This document shows, one piece after another, positions 22,485 through 32,973 of a stretch of DNA of 64,000 nt. Under the pieces are notes generated by a model. It made no database searches. It saw only the letters and a list, made by a program, of their open reading frames with translations, and was not told the DNA's origin. The DNA comes from Cladophialophora immunda (lineage: Eukaryota > Ascomycota > Eurotiomycetes > Chaetothyriales > Herpotrichiellaceae), in contig NW_015622544.1 in the NCBI RefSeq assembly GCF_000835495.1, positions 3,872,855 through 3,936,854 on the forward strand, read 5' to 3'. Position numbers and translations under genes: made by a program. Each line of letters opens with the position of its first letter. Position 1 is the first letter of the stretch.

Positions 22485-23195
22485 ATGACGAGGACTGTCG
22501 GCCTGATCGGCGGGTTCTCGTGGCAGACCACGGCCATCTACTACGAGGAAATCAACAAGCATGTCAACGCCCAACGTGGAGGCATACACTCCGCCAATCT
22601 GCTCATCAGGTCCATCGATTACGCAGAACTCGCCTCGATGGTCGGCGCAAAGGACGACGCCGGCATGGCCCAGCTCCTCTGCCGATGCGGCGTCGAGCTC
22701 CGAGCAGCCAACGCCCAGGCCTTGGTTCTCTGCGCCAACGTGGCCCACAAGGCCGCTGAAAAGCTGGAGCAGGTAACGGGGCTGCCCGTGCTGCACATTG
22801 TTGACTTCACGGCCCGGAGGATCGTGGACCAGGGCTTCAAGACGGTCGGATTGCTCGCGACGCGGGCGGTCATGGAGGAGGAATTCTACGTCCGTCGGCT
22901 CCGGCGGTTTGGGTTGGAGGTCGTAGTGCCCGACAGAGAGTTCCGCGCCGATGCCGACCGTATGATCTTCCAAGACATGAGCAAGCCTGAGATTCCAGAG
23001 CCCGTCAAGGCCAGATGGCACGCGGCTTACGAGTGGCTGCTGAAGAACCACAAGGTCGATTGCATCGTGTTGGGATGTACTGAGCTCCGACTCGTCTTCG
23101 GACCCGAAGACTTGACGGCGCCCACGTTCGAGACAACCACGGTGCATGCGCGAGGGATTGCAGAGTGGGCATTAAGAGAAGATGGACCGAGTTAG
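22485..23195 (+). CDS. Asp/Glu-type amino-acid racemase
   Basis: A single exon of 236 residues. It begins MTRTVGLIGGFSWQTTAIYY, the aspartate-racemase start with a glycine-rich turn. The two catalytic cysteines of PLP-independent racemases are both present: Cys83 in ALVLCANVAH and Cys198 in IVLGCTELRL. The length fits aspartate/glutamate/hydantoin racemases. The frame is open for 61 codons upstream, but that part has no family resemblance, so I start at 22485. Its true substrate is unknown. It converges with the FAD oxidase gene, with only 74 nt between their ends. Confidence 0.92.
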   Translation: MTRTVGLIGGFSWQTTAIYYEEINKHVNAQRGGIHSANLLIRSIDYAELASMVGAKDDAGMAQLLCRCGVELRAANAQALVLCANVAHKAAEKLEQVTGLPVLHIVDFTARRIVDQGFKTVGLLATRAVMEEEFYVRRLRRFGLEVVVPDREFRADADRMIFQDMSKPEIPEPVKARWHAAYEWLLKNHKVDCIVLGCTELRLVFGPEDLTAPTFETTTVHARGIAEWALREDGPS

Positions 23196-23269
23196 ACGTT
23201 GTCTCGGGACATCTTATACGAATAACTATACAGGCGATAATATTGCAGCCCAGAGTTTTCTCCGCCTCG

Positions 23270-24674
23270 TCATGTTCCAGCTTCAATCTCGTCGTTCAAG
23301 ATCATGCCTCGTCTTCCACCTCGCGTGCCATCATCTGTACCACTCCACGGCCCAGGAGCCGCTTCTCTCCATCGCCATAACCGCTGTAGTTCTTGATCGA
23401 GTTCGCCGTCAATTGCATCCACGACCTTGTCTCCAATGACGGGCAGGACTTTAAAACCATGGCCACTGTCGCCGGTCACGAGAAACAGATCCTGGTAGTG
23501 AGGGTGATAATCGATCAGAAAGTCTCCTGTCGGTCTAATCACGACAGTCAGCTCGTCTCGCCCCAGTGGAAAGCGCCGTGAAGGTTTCAGAAACATACGT
23601 GTCGCAATACCAACAAAGCCTCGTCTTTGTGACTTGCTTATCCTTCCAATGTGGGAATAGTTCGAGCAGAAATTCTTTGCAGGCTGTTTCCGCTTCCGCA
23701 GGGATAGGTAAGTCGGGTCGTGGAACGCTGACCAGTACGTCTTTCCCCTCCAGGTGCATCGATGTGGGATTTTGATATCCGTATCCATGGCGGCCCCATT
23801 TCAGCTCGCCATTGTGCGCAGGAACCATGAACATGCCGCGACTCATGTTGAAGTATATAGGCATCGGACTCAACGTTTGTTGTTCGGCTTCCGTCAGAGT
23901 GATGTATGACAAAACCTGTCCCGTGGCCACTGCGCGACCGTGGAAATCAATCAGCGATGGAGTCCATGCTCCTGCTGCCAGAATGGTGAGGTCCGCATAA
24001 AGGTGAGTGCCACCTTCGATCTCCACGCCTGAACAGCGAAGTGGTGATCCATGGCCCTCGTAAAGTAGTTGACGGACCTTTGAGGCGGGTTTGACCTCAA
24101 CGCGGTCTCGCCAGACCTGTTCCAGCTTCTCGTAGAGGTACTTGACAACCGCCTCAGCGTTGACCCAGCCACATTTGTCGTTCATATAACCAAAATCTCC
24201 GCTGGTGCCGGGGAAACCTGACGCACCTTTGATTGCCTCCTTATTCGGAAGCTCCTTGATGTCGTTCAAGGAGAAGTCGTAGTCGCCAGAGCGGGCCAGG
24301 TCCTTGACGTTGGCCAGGCTTTCTTCCAGGTACCCATCAACGTGGCCATCAACTCCTGGCTGCGACGTAAGCAGGAGCGGTGCATCATGGTATCGACCTG
24401 CACCGCCCCATGCATCGCTGCTCACATCGTTCCAGTATTTCCAGGCTTGAGACACGAGTTTCGTGTATGCTTTTTCTGCATAGTCGGCGCGCAAGATTCG
24501 GCTTGTGTCCCAGGATGCGGCAGATCGGTTGGGAAATTTGGGAGAAGCGTCCACAATCGCGATGGCTGTGTTGGAGTATTTCGGGCGTTGCAGAAGGGAT
24601 ATGGCGGTGCTGACGCCCAGAGCGCCTCCCCCAACAATGAGGATGGTTGAGGGTTGCGGTCGAGACTGAGGCAT
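23270..24674 (-). CDS. FAD-dependent amine/amino-acid oxidase (DAO family)
   Basis: Two exons (23599-24674 and 23270-23534; 64-nt intron) give 446 residues. The N-terminus has the dinucleotide-binding motif ILIVGGGALGVSTAISLL (residues 11-28) and later the second FAD-contact segment LTILAAGAWTP. The segment RLCWYCDTPTGDFLIDYHP spans the splice junction. This region carries the covalent-FAD cysteine in sarcosine, fructosyl-amine and L-pipecolate/saccharopine oxidases; Cys354 and Cys357 are candidates. LVTGDSGHGFKVLPVIGDKV is the C-terminal FAD signature. The product ends in EIEAGT, so no SKL-type peroxisomal signal is seen. The substrate is probably a secondary amine or N-substituted amino acid; sarcosine-oxidase-like and fructosyl-amino-acid-oxidase-like are both possible. 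Oxidation would yield an imine and H2O2, which links it to RidA next door. Confidence 0.92.
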
Positions 24675-25555
24675 GTTTGGGTGCTATCTCCAGCAAAGTG
24701 GCACCATTGGGTCCTGGGGCCATGTATATCTCTGGTCAACAACCGGCACGCCCTTTGGGAGAACGAAGCGTTATGTATAGTGGCTCTATGTCTGCAATGT
24801 GAAGCGACAAACACGCCAAAGAGTCTGATCTGGGCGATGGCTCCTCTGCTCTCCTGCATGATCAAGGTCCTTGGTGCTCCATCGGCGAGGGCTAGTGGGC
24901 TTCAGGCCCTGACAGACCTTCTCATCGTGGCCAAAACCACATTCGGTTCCCGCCGTCTATTGGCCACATCGGCATCATAGTCACCAAGCGAATCGGGCAG
25001 TCCGGGCTGATCTCGTCAAGTATCGTGAAAAGCCCCACATGTTTTGGTGTTCGTGCGTAGCTTGTTCATTCGACTTCCGTGCAAGCAGCAGCACTACAAC
25101 GTACGCTCAACTGATCAATCGTCTAACTGATTGATTCACTATAGTCAACTTAACTTGAAGTTGCAGGTCAAATTCCCGCTGGACTTGGAGATGGACTTTG
25201 CCTCAATGGCAAGAACGCTAACCTACATATGGAATCTCCTCTACCTGTACAGTGGGTCTCAGGCGCTCGCCAGACCTTCCTGCCAGGGTTGCAACAAACT
25301 ACTCGGTCAAGGCGGTACGACACATCCTTGAAAACTGAGCCGCTGAATACAAATCCCACGTTATACAAGACATGGGTGTACGGAGTAGCTAGAAGATGCT
25401 GATTCATCGATCGTTGCGACAAAGTGAAGCGTTATCAACGTTGAATGGCTATGAATCGAGTTCAGCCTTTCCATCAATCATAGGCGGAGATCAATCCCAC
25501 CTGGACTCCCCTTGTTTGGAAGCTATGCTCCAAATTCCCGCACAGTCTCATCCGA
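24675..25555. other. intergenic, nothing seen
   Basis: It contains the upstream region of the FAD oxidase and the 3' flank of the X325-like gene. No convincing gene, RNA or repeat. Confidence 0.4.
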
Positions 25556-26519
25556 CTAAAGATTCCTGAGCGCAATGTCACGATCTGAAGCCTGCGACGC
25601 TGGTCCGCTCCCTTGATGGTCTTCCCATTTCACATTCCTGACAGAAGCTTCCTGTTGACGAAGTCGACGCTTCTGCTGGCTCCGACGCCACATGAGAAAG
25701 ATTACACCGAGGAAGGCAGCAACTCCCACCACGGTGCCGACCACAATACCGGCAATAGCGCCTCCTGACAGACCTGAAGACGATGATTCCGTGCCTTCCG
25801 TGACTCCCGAAGTTGCAGTTGCTCCAGCTGCCGAAGCCGAAGAACTGGAGTCAGGGTCAGAGTCGGTAAGGTTGAAATCATCGACAGTGGCATTGAAGCA
25901 TGGCACTTGGTAGGTAAATTGACTGGTCGGCACGTAAGTAACATCAGCGCATGCATAGTACGTCTCATTTCGGTCGTCTTCAAAGTCCGAAGTATAACGG
26001 ATTTGCAATGTTGCGTTTGAGAGAGCCTCAATGTCTGCTGACGGGTTGGGAAGTGGGTAGCACTGATGCCCCTCATTGAGTTCTGGGATTCTGGTGGCGG
26101 CTATCACGATCTCGAAGTCATCGTTGGACGTCGGATCTAGCTGGTTCGTCAGCTAGGATCTAAGAAGTATTCGGCGCGTCACCACTTCACCCACCGTTTT
26201 TATGAGAGATCGCTACTTGGATGGACCAGGACTCGTCTTGAGCGACAAGCGCGATTTGACCGTTGACTGGTGCAAATTAGCATGCATACTCTGGACTTGA
26301 CACTGACTTACGCAGAGGAAACTCGGTTCTGTTCGTAACCGATGCGGCCGAACCGCAGGGCGCTGTATTATCCTGAGCAGCACCCCATTCACGATCAGGT
26401 GGCCACAGGAAGGCGACTGGACCCATTGTCTTCTCGTATTCCTCTCCATGCTCTTGGGCAAGGGCGTATTCCGCCACAAGAGCGCAGCACCAGATCAGAA
26501 CGGACGAGACGAAGTACAT
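25556..26519 (-). CDS. X325/BIM1-like copper-binding surface protein with transmembrane tail
   Basis: Three exons (26312-26519, 26195-26266, 25556-26136) give 286 residues. A signal peptide (MYFVSSVLIWCCALVAEYAL) is followed by MGPVAFLWPPDREW, DNTAPCGSAASVTNRTEF, NGQIALVAQDESW, VAISHKNDPTSNDDFE, ELNEGHQCYPLPNP and LQIRYTSDFEDDRNETYYAC. These are the hallmarks of the X325 (BIM1/LPMO-like) family, which binds copper at the fungal surface. Several family members are GPI-anchored. This one instead has a Ser-rich linker, a transmembrane helix (GGAIAGIVVGTVVGVAAFLG) and a basic cytosolic tail. The histidine near the predicted cleavage site is two residues after AQ (AQEHGEE), so whether His becomes residue 1 of the mature protein is unclear. 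Confidence 0.88.
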
Positions 26520-27453
26520 GTTATTTATCTCAGAACGCTGCGAGCCAAAGTTTCATACCCTTAAGGACAGAGTTATGTGTCGGTTTTCCTCTGAGACCAA
26601 AACTGGCTTCCGAAGACAAGACAAAATGCACTGCACCTTAATCACACCACCATCGGCGAGGAATAGGGAAGATCGGTGGGAAGATATAGTGCAAGCTGTG
26701 CAAGTCACAAGAGAAACCAACGAGCGCTTGGCCGGGCACTTTCCCAAGCGCTCCAAGCTGCGAGACCATTTAGTCTGCTGGATGGAGAGACAGACAGAAG
26801 CAGGTGGAGTCCCCTCGAAACACTCCCTCTGCATACGAAGCGAGGAATCCGACGAAGCGTACAACAATGGCCATACAAGGAGCCCATCGCCACACCCAAG
26901 CCGAGCCGCCATCTAATCAGACAAGATAGATGCCGATATCGGGCCTTGTCAGACAAAATATTGAGCTCTTTTTGCGCTTTAAAAAAAAAAGCCATCGACT
27001 GTCAGACCGGCAATCATCTCGATCAGATAAGATAAATTGCTCAGTCCAAGATCGACGGCGTGCTTGGCTTGTGCTGGGCATTCGGTCTACCGGCTGCGCG
27101 GCTCAGGAAACAGAACCAAATGGTGCAGCCAAGCATTGACGCAGAGCCAACCGGTCGACTGCTTTCCTCTGGCCGTGTCATGAGCGGGTGGTCGTATTTC
27201 TCGCGACATCCGCTTTGAATGCGAAGGTTTCCCCATAGCATGGTGGGATGGGACCTCGCTTGGAGCGCCTCCAGCTCGGCCTGGAAATGAGAAGATAGGA
27301 CGCTATGTCGGCAATGGTACATCATTTTACTGGAGCTCTATGTCTATATGGAATAGGCCTCTCCCTCTCTTTGTGGCCTCCTCGCCCAGACTTGTGCCTT
27401 CGATTTCCAGACTTTGCATCTTCAGCCTGGTCTGTTACACCTTGATCAACACC
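26520..27453. other. intergenic between divergent surface-protein genes
   Basis: The ATGs at 26519 (minus) and 27454 (plus) face away from each other across about 930 nt. Open frames on both strands are overlapping and low in family resemblance. A CT-rich stretch lies just before 27454, as is common upstream of fungal genes. Confidence 0.4.
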
Positions 27454-28159
27454 ATGCGTTACCTTTTCCTGTCCGTAATGGCTCTGGCCGTTGCTTCAGC
27501 TTCAGCTTCTCTTATGTATCCGAGCTCTTTTCCTGTCCACCGGCGACAAGAACCTGGAACGCCTGAATACGACTGTCATGCAAACTGGTGGGTTGCGCAT
27601 TACATGTCCGTTTTAGCACAACTGACACAGAACACAGTGGCACCGTCATTGTCGATGGTAGAACCGAGGGATATTGCGAGTCTGCAAACTTCACCACCGC
27701 ACTCCAAGCTTGCCTTGACTGCGCTCTCGAATTCGATATCTGGCAGTACTATGGTGACAGTGTCGCCGCGGCCGCGACGGCGTGTGGGCTCGACGCGACG
27801 CCGGTGCCTGCAAATGCCACTTCGGCAACGAACAGCAGAGCCACCACCACCGAGTCAACTTCGATGGCAACTTCGGCCACTTCCCCTCCAAGCACAGAGG
27901 CCACGTCTTCAGCGTCAACAACGGCTTCATCGGTCGACACGGCTTCGGTGACGGCTGGAGAGACCATGAGCGAGGTGAGTCGTCGAGAAATGGAGAACAT
28001 AAGGGCGGTTCAATTGACGAGTTTTGTTCGTACCAGACTCCAAGCGAAACCAGTTCTGCAGCAATTGCCACCGACACCGGGAACTTTGCCCACAGAATCG
28101 CACTTGGTGGTGGACAGGCGGCGTTACCTTTGGTAGCGCTGCTTCCTGGATTGCTCTGA
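27454..28159 (+). CDS. probable GPI-anchored Cys-rich surface protein
   Basis: Three exons (27454-27587, 27638-27974, 28037-28159) give 197 residues. A signal peptide (MRYLFLSVMALAVASASA) leads into a small domain with YDCHANCGTVI, DGRTEGYCESANFTT and CLDCALEFDIWQYYGDSV, ending TACGL. Six or more cysteines suggest disulphides. A Ser/Thr/Ala-rich linker follows, probably O-glycosylated, and the end is a hydrophobic LPLVALLPGLL preceded by small residues, which suggests a GPI anchor. The first intron's acceptor was chosen at 27637 because it restores CHANCG; an earlier AG would give only a 29-nt intron. The product is an unnamed fungal family, likely in the wall or plasma membrane. Confidence 0.8.
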
Positions 28160-28874
28160 ATCAAAGGCCAAGGTTGGAGGTTGAGGGAGCTATTCCATCA
28201 CTTACGAGGCATTCAGGGCGGAAAACAGGAGTTTCCCATATCCTCTGCCTCCCCCTGGCAAAATTGATGTCTGCAGACGATTATCTGTCCCTCGCACCAT
28301 CTTCAATATTCAAAAACGCAGTTTTTCCCGTGCCAGGTTATTGATTGAGATCTTTGTTCCCTCGTTTTGCTTCGTTTGCTTGCTTCCCATACTTGGGTCA
28401 GATACCACCACTCCCTAAATACCGGCTGATGCGAGGCACCAATTGAACAGACCTTGCTCTTCCAGTGTTGGTCAGGCAACAAGGCTCGCTCTCATATCAA
28501 ACACCTCTCGGGGACGATGAGGCGGTTCTTTGTCCCGGTCCAATATACCACCGCACAGAAAGGGTTCATTGTGCTGAAAGGCGTCGAAAGATAGAATTCT
28601 TTGTGACGGTGAGAAAGCATCAAGAGGTCGCTGCGAGTCTTTATGACAATGGAACACAAAGACGGCATTATGGCTCAGGGGACTGACTCTATGTACCTTT
28701 CTTTCCCTTTCCTCTCCCCTTCTTCTTATCGAAAGGCGTTCATCCCCCAGCGTGCTCGAGCTCTCGCCACATTCTCTTTTCAAAACGTGCCTCTGTGCAA
28801 CAAGGTAACTCAACCCGTACGCTTTGAAGTGCTAAGCAACAAACCCAAGACCTCCCAAACACATACCATCAACC
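28160..28874. other. intergenic, nothing seen
   Basis: It contains the 3' flank of the surface-protein gene and the upstream region of the polyproline protein. The last 60 nt are A/C-rich before ATG 28875. Confidence 0.4.
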
Positions 28875-29639
28875 ATGCCATTCAGGTTCTCGGAACTCTC
28901 CAAGAGAGGTAAGTCCAGAGGAACCACCTCTTTTGAAGCAGATGCGATCGCCGCCCCTCCTTCATGGCCAGTGACTGCCGGTGGATATAGCAGTCACTAC
29001 GACTTCCATCCCAGTGGACCTCTTCCACCACCACCACCACCTCCTCCTCCTCCTCCACCGCCGCCGCGGCCGATGGTGCCGGATCGAGGAGACGCCTCCA
29101 CGCCAGCCAGCATCTGCTACGACAACGGCACGGGCAGGCTGCACGCCAGCTTCGTGCAGGAGCAGGGCCTGCCGGCGCACGTGCGCACGACCGAGCAGCT
29201 GGCCGCGTTCATCCGGAGCCAGCGGCACAATGGCGACAACAACAACGACAACAGGGACGGACACTGGGCTCCCTCGCCCGTCCGGTCCTCCTCCTCCTCG
29301 TCGTCGCATTACTCCACGGACCACCGCTCGTCCGCCACGGCATTCTATCATCACGTCCCAGGCTCGTACGAGCGCCTCCGCCCGGCGGCGGCGGCCTACG
29401 GCGCCAGAACAGCTGCAGACCCCGTCGTGGTGGCGGGCATCCGGCACCGCTATGGCGCGCGGCTGGTCGTGCGCCTCCTGCCCGGCGCGACGCGCGCACA
29501 CGAGTACCAGGGCTTCTGGCTGGCACGCGGGACGATGCGCAAGACAGGGTCCGAGACCAAGGGCTCCAAGAAGTCGTCGGCCCGAAAGAGTGGCCGGAGG
29601 GACAATCAGGTAGAGTCTAGCGGTTGGTATGATGACTGA
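28875..29639 (+). CDS. polyproline, low-complexity hypothetical protein
   Basis: A single open frame of 254 residues, in good start context (CAACCATGCC). It begins MPFRFSELSKRGKSRGTTSF. A run of 14 prolines broken only at its end (around residue 50) is followed by a more ordered part: SICYDNGTGRLHASFVQEQG, then TTEQLAAFIRSQ, Ser- and His-rich spacers, VVAGIRHRYGARLVVRLLPG and EYQGFWLARGTMRKTG. The tail is Lys/Arg-rich. G+C is much higher than in the flanks. A GTAAGT at 28911 could be a donor, but the frame is open without splicing. No known domain. Confidence 0.7.
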   Translation: MPFRFSELSKRGKSRGTTSFEADAIAAPPSWPVTAGGYSSHYDFHPSGPLPPPPPPPPPPPPPPRPMVPDRGDASTPASICYDNGTGRLHASFVQEQGLPAHVRTTEQLAAFIRSQRHNGDNNNDNRDGHWAPSPVRSSSSSSSHYSTDHRSSATAFYHHVPGSYERLRPAAAAYGARTAADPVVVAGIRHRYGARLVVRLLPGATRAHEYQGFWLARGTMRKTGSETKGSKKSSARKSGRRDNQVESSGWYDD

Positions 29640-30261
29640 TGGATGGATGAATGGACGGATGGATGGCCTAGATGGGATGTCTTTTTGGGGACAAAAAAAG
29701 CTTCGAATTCATTGCTCTCCCTGGTGAACAGTGACAGACCGATAGAACACATAATTAAACACCATCACCACGCCTTGTCGTCTAGAAACTTTCAAAATGC
29801 TCAGTTATGGAATCTTTCCCCTGGCTCTCGTCTCACTCCTTTTTGTGAGCAGGCCAACCCACTGTGTAGATGAGAGTGGCAGGGTGTGTGGTCTCTGCCC
29901 ATTCCTCAGCGCTGAGCACCGGCGGGTAGCATTCGCAAATAACCTTCGTTCTCAAGGCTGGTGCACCACAGCTTGCCGTCGATATACCTTTCGAGGAGCC
30001 ATCCACATCCCCGCCTGCACTTTTTGAATCCCTTGCTTCGCTTCAGCTCCACACTGGCGAGCCAGTTCAACTTCAGGCTCCCTGCCTCGTACCCAATATT
30101 CAAATACATTGCATGACTTTTCCGATCAGTATCCAGTTCCACGGCGCTCGTATCAAATTGTGGCTCCCTTTCAGTCAGAGACCTTTGGCATTAAACTGAT
30201 CCACCCTCAAGGTCGTCTATGTTCTCTTTCCGTGCACGTGATGAGCAAGGAAATGGGGGGC
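29640..30261. other. intergenic between convergent genes
   Basis: It contains 3' flanks only. A short GATGGATGGATGAATGGACG-like GGAT tract lies at 29640-29670. No gene seen. Confidence 0.4.
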
Positions 30262-32032
30262 TTAGAGCATGGGTTTGATGTTGTCGGCGACCTTGAAAGG
30301 CGCCTCGGTCTTGGCCTTGATCTCGTCGACGGTGACACCGTCCGCGAGCTCAATGAGCGTCAGGCCGTCCGTGAAGTCCACATCGAAGACACACTGTGGG
30401 TAAAAGCTCAGGTCAGTATTGGGTTAAACGAGGCTTCCTTCCGCCGCCTGGTTCAAAAAGAAAGAGGGGATAGAGGGCAACTCACCAATTCCGTGATGAT
30501 TCTCGAGACACATGCTCTTCCGGTCAGAGGGAACTCGCACTGCTTCAGGATCTTGGGATTTCCCTTCTTGTCCGTGTGCTCCATCAAAGCCACCACTCGG
30601 GTCTTCTCTGGGTTGCTCACCAAATCCATCGCTCCACCGAAGCCCTTGACCTTCCCGGGCAACATCCAGTTCGCTAGGTCACCCTTCGCGGAAACCTGCA
30701 TTGCGCCCAGCATCGACATGTTGATGCGCCCCGAGCGGATCATACCGAAAGACTCCTCTGATCCGAAGCATGAAGCGCCAGGGAGCAAAGTGACGGTTTC
30801 CTTTCCAGCGTTGATGAGATCTGGATCTTCCTCACCCTTTCGCGGGTATGGGCCCAGGCCGAGGATACCGTTCTCAGATTGTAACTGGACTTCAACTGAA
30901 GCATCCACGAAGGATGGGGCCAACATAGGCATGCCAATACCCAAGTTGGCGTACATGCCGTTTTGGAATTCCTTCGCAGCACGTCTCACGATTTGCTCGC
31001 GCTTCGATGCGGCATCGCCCTTTCCAAGACTGTCTTTGACGTCGGCGCCCTCTTCCTTGCGGTTGACGTATTTCTCAATCTTCTTCTCGGCGGTCGCCTG
31101 TACCACCTTGCTCACATAGATACCCGGCAAATGCACCGCGACCGGGTCAATCTCGCCGACCTCGACGATATGTTCGGCTTCCACAATGGTAACTTTAGCA
31201 TTCCTGCCCATGGCACCGTTGAAGTTGTTTGCTGCGAGGCGGAATTGGCAGTTCCCGAGCTTGTCGGCCTTGTACGCTTTCACGAACGCGTAGTCGCCGG
31301 CGATCGCTTCCTCCATGACATAGGACTTGCCATTGAAAACCTTGACGTCCCTGGGTTTTCCGAATTGTGCAATGCTGCCATCCTTGTTGTGCCTCAGTGG
31401 GATCTCACCCGTCTGCACGACTGTGCCAAACGCAGCCGGTGTGTAGAATGCGGGGATTCCTTTGCCTCCCGCCGCACAGCGTTCGGCCAAAGTTCCCTGG
31501 GGTGTCAGTTCCAACTCCATCTCTCCCGTCAGGTACATCTGCTCCAGCACTTTATTCTCGCCAACGTAGCTGGCGATCATTTTCCTCACTTGCTTGGTCT
31601 CCAAGAGCTGACCGAGGCCGGCACCTGGGATGCCGGCATTGTTGGAGACCGCGGTTAGACCGGTGATGGACGGTGTTTTCGCAACCTCGTCAATCAGAGT
31701 GTCGGGCACGCCGCAGAGTCCAAAGCCACCACATAGAAGGGTAGAGTTGGACTTCATGTCCTTGATCGCCTCGGCGGCCGAGGGGACGACTTTATTGATT
31801 TCATGGCGACGTAGGGTCGAGGAGAACGAACGAGCGAAGAGGAGGTTTTGCTGTTGGGAGTCGAACGGAAAAAGCTGTCAATGGGGGTGTCCTTGAACGA
31901 CTGCTGGGGCTCGCTTTTGCTTGTGGTGTTCTCACTCACCTTCCCTTGATCGCGGGTAAAGTACCTCGCTGTTCGCCAACTTCTCGATGCGTGTGAGGGG
32001 ATGCGGAGAGAGGACTCGAGGAAAGACGACAT
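30262..32032 (-). CDS. mitochondrial succinyl-CoA:3-oxoacid CoA-transferase (SCOT)
   Basis: Three exons (31940-32032, 30486-31850, 30262-30393) give 529 residues, the usual length for the fused alpha-beta enzyme. The first exon and the start of the second are rich in Arg and Ser with few acids ([20 protein letters not shown], then [19 protein letters not shown]), a typical mitochondrial presequence. The alpha half has [15 protein letters not shown] and [20 protein letters not shown]. The beta half has [17 protein letters not shown] and the catalytic-glutamate motif [13 protein letters not shown]. The last exon reads [20 protein letters not shown] and ends in KPML. The enzyme moves CoA from succinyl-CoA to acetoacetate-type acids. 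The Met at 32032 is preferred; an in-frame Met lies seven codons upstream. Confidence 0.95.
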
Positions 32033-32973
32033 GATGAAGACCTGATGTTTCACTCACTCTCGGCGAGAGATGCAACTAAGCATTCGCTGAAGTCCCGGCG
32101 AAGAAGAACCTTGTAAAATGTCACACACACACAAAGTGAAGGGACCAAAATCACAAAGCAACAGCAACGGGGTGCAGGGGCAGTGAGAGGAGTTGAGAAG
32201 CCGACATGCTCAGCAGGTCGGCGTGTTTAAAGCGGAGACAGCATTGACAACGCGGGATCGGTAAAGCACCCCGGAATCATTACCGCTGGATGAAGGCAGA
32301 CCAGGGACACGGTACGGATCCGATGGAGAAGAACGAGGAGAGGATGCCCGCGGACATATTGGCACAGCGCACGGAATGCCAGGCGACCGGGGGGCGAGGG
32401 TGCCAAGGGGCACACGGGCTTGGTGGCTACTCGCAGGCCCAAGGTACTCCCTAACAAGGAGGAAGTAGGTGGCAGGGTCCCCCAGCTACAGGTTGGGGCG
32501 GTTAGGTGAACCTTTCCGATGCTCTTAAGCAGCTCGGATCCGGGGCGTGAGCATCGCCTGGGCGGGAGAAGACATAGCCAGCAGGCGCCGAGATCCCCTC
32601 TTACGCTCCCACCCTTTCCCCGAGAACTCCCGTAGAAATCCCCATCCGATGCACTAAGGTAGAAAGGATTTGCTTAGCAAGAAACGACTGCCACACACCC
32701 ATGGACCCGTGCATTTCAAAAGTTCAGGTCACCATTGTTCTACCACATATCTCGTCAAGGGTATCTTTGACATCATGCTGACTCGTTGCTAGATATACTC
32801 AAGTGTCCAATATGGAATAAATACAACCAAATCGTGCGTCAATCGCAGGACTTTTGAAGACAACCGGTTCCCGCCAACGCCATGCTCTCTCGTTCGGCCA
32901 GAATGCCGATTGTGCAATTTCGTTATACAATCAGGTGAAACAAATGTCCCAATCTATGCCCTGGAATGAAGCC
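32033..32973. other. intergenic, promoter of the CoA-transferase and 3' flank of frq
   Basis: A short ACACAC tract lies near 32121-32132. No gene seen. If frq here has an antisense transcript as in Neurospora, its promoter might lie in this stretch; the sequence alone does not show that. Confidence 0.4.

Noticed and set aside
22320..23147. 275-codon minus-strand frame opposite the racemase
   Set aside because: It is a mirror of the GC-rich codon pattern of the real gene on the plus strand.
27588..27616. 29-nt intron in the GPI-anchored protein gene
   Set aside because: Too short for splicing; the acceptor at 27637 gives a 50-nt intron and restores the conserved CHANCG motif.
28962..29613. 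Open frames on both strands across the polyproline gene
   Set aside because: They arise from low-complexity GC-rich sequence; only the frame from 28875 has a good start and a plausible protein.
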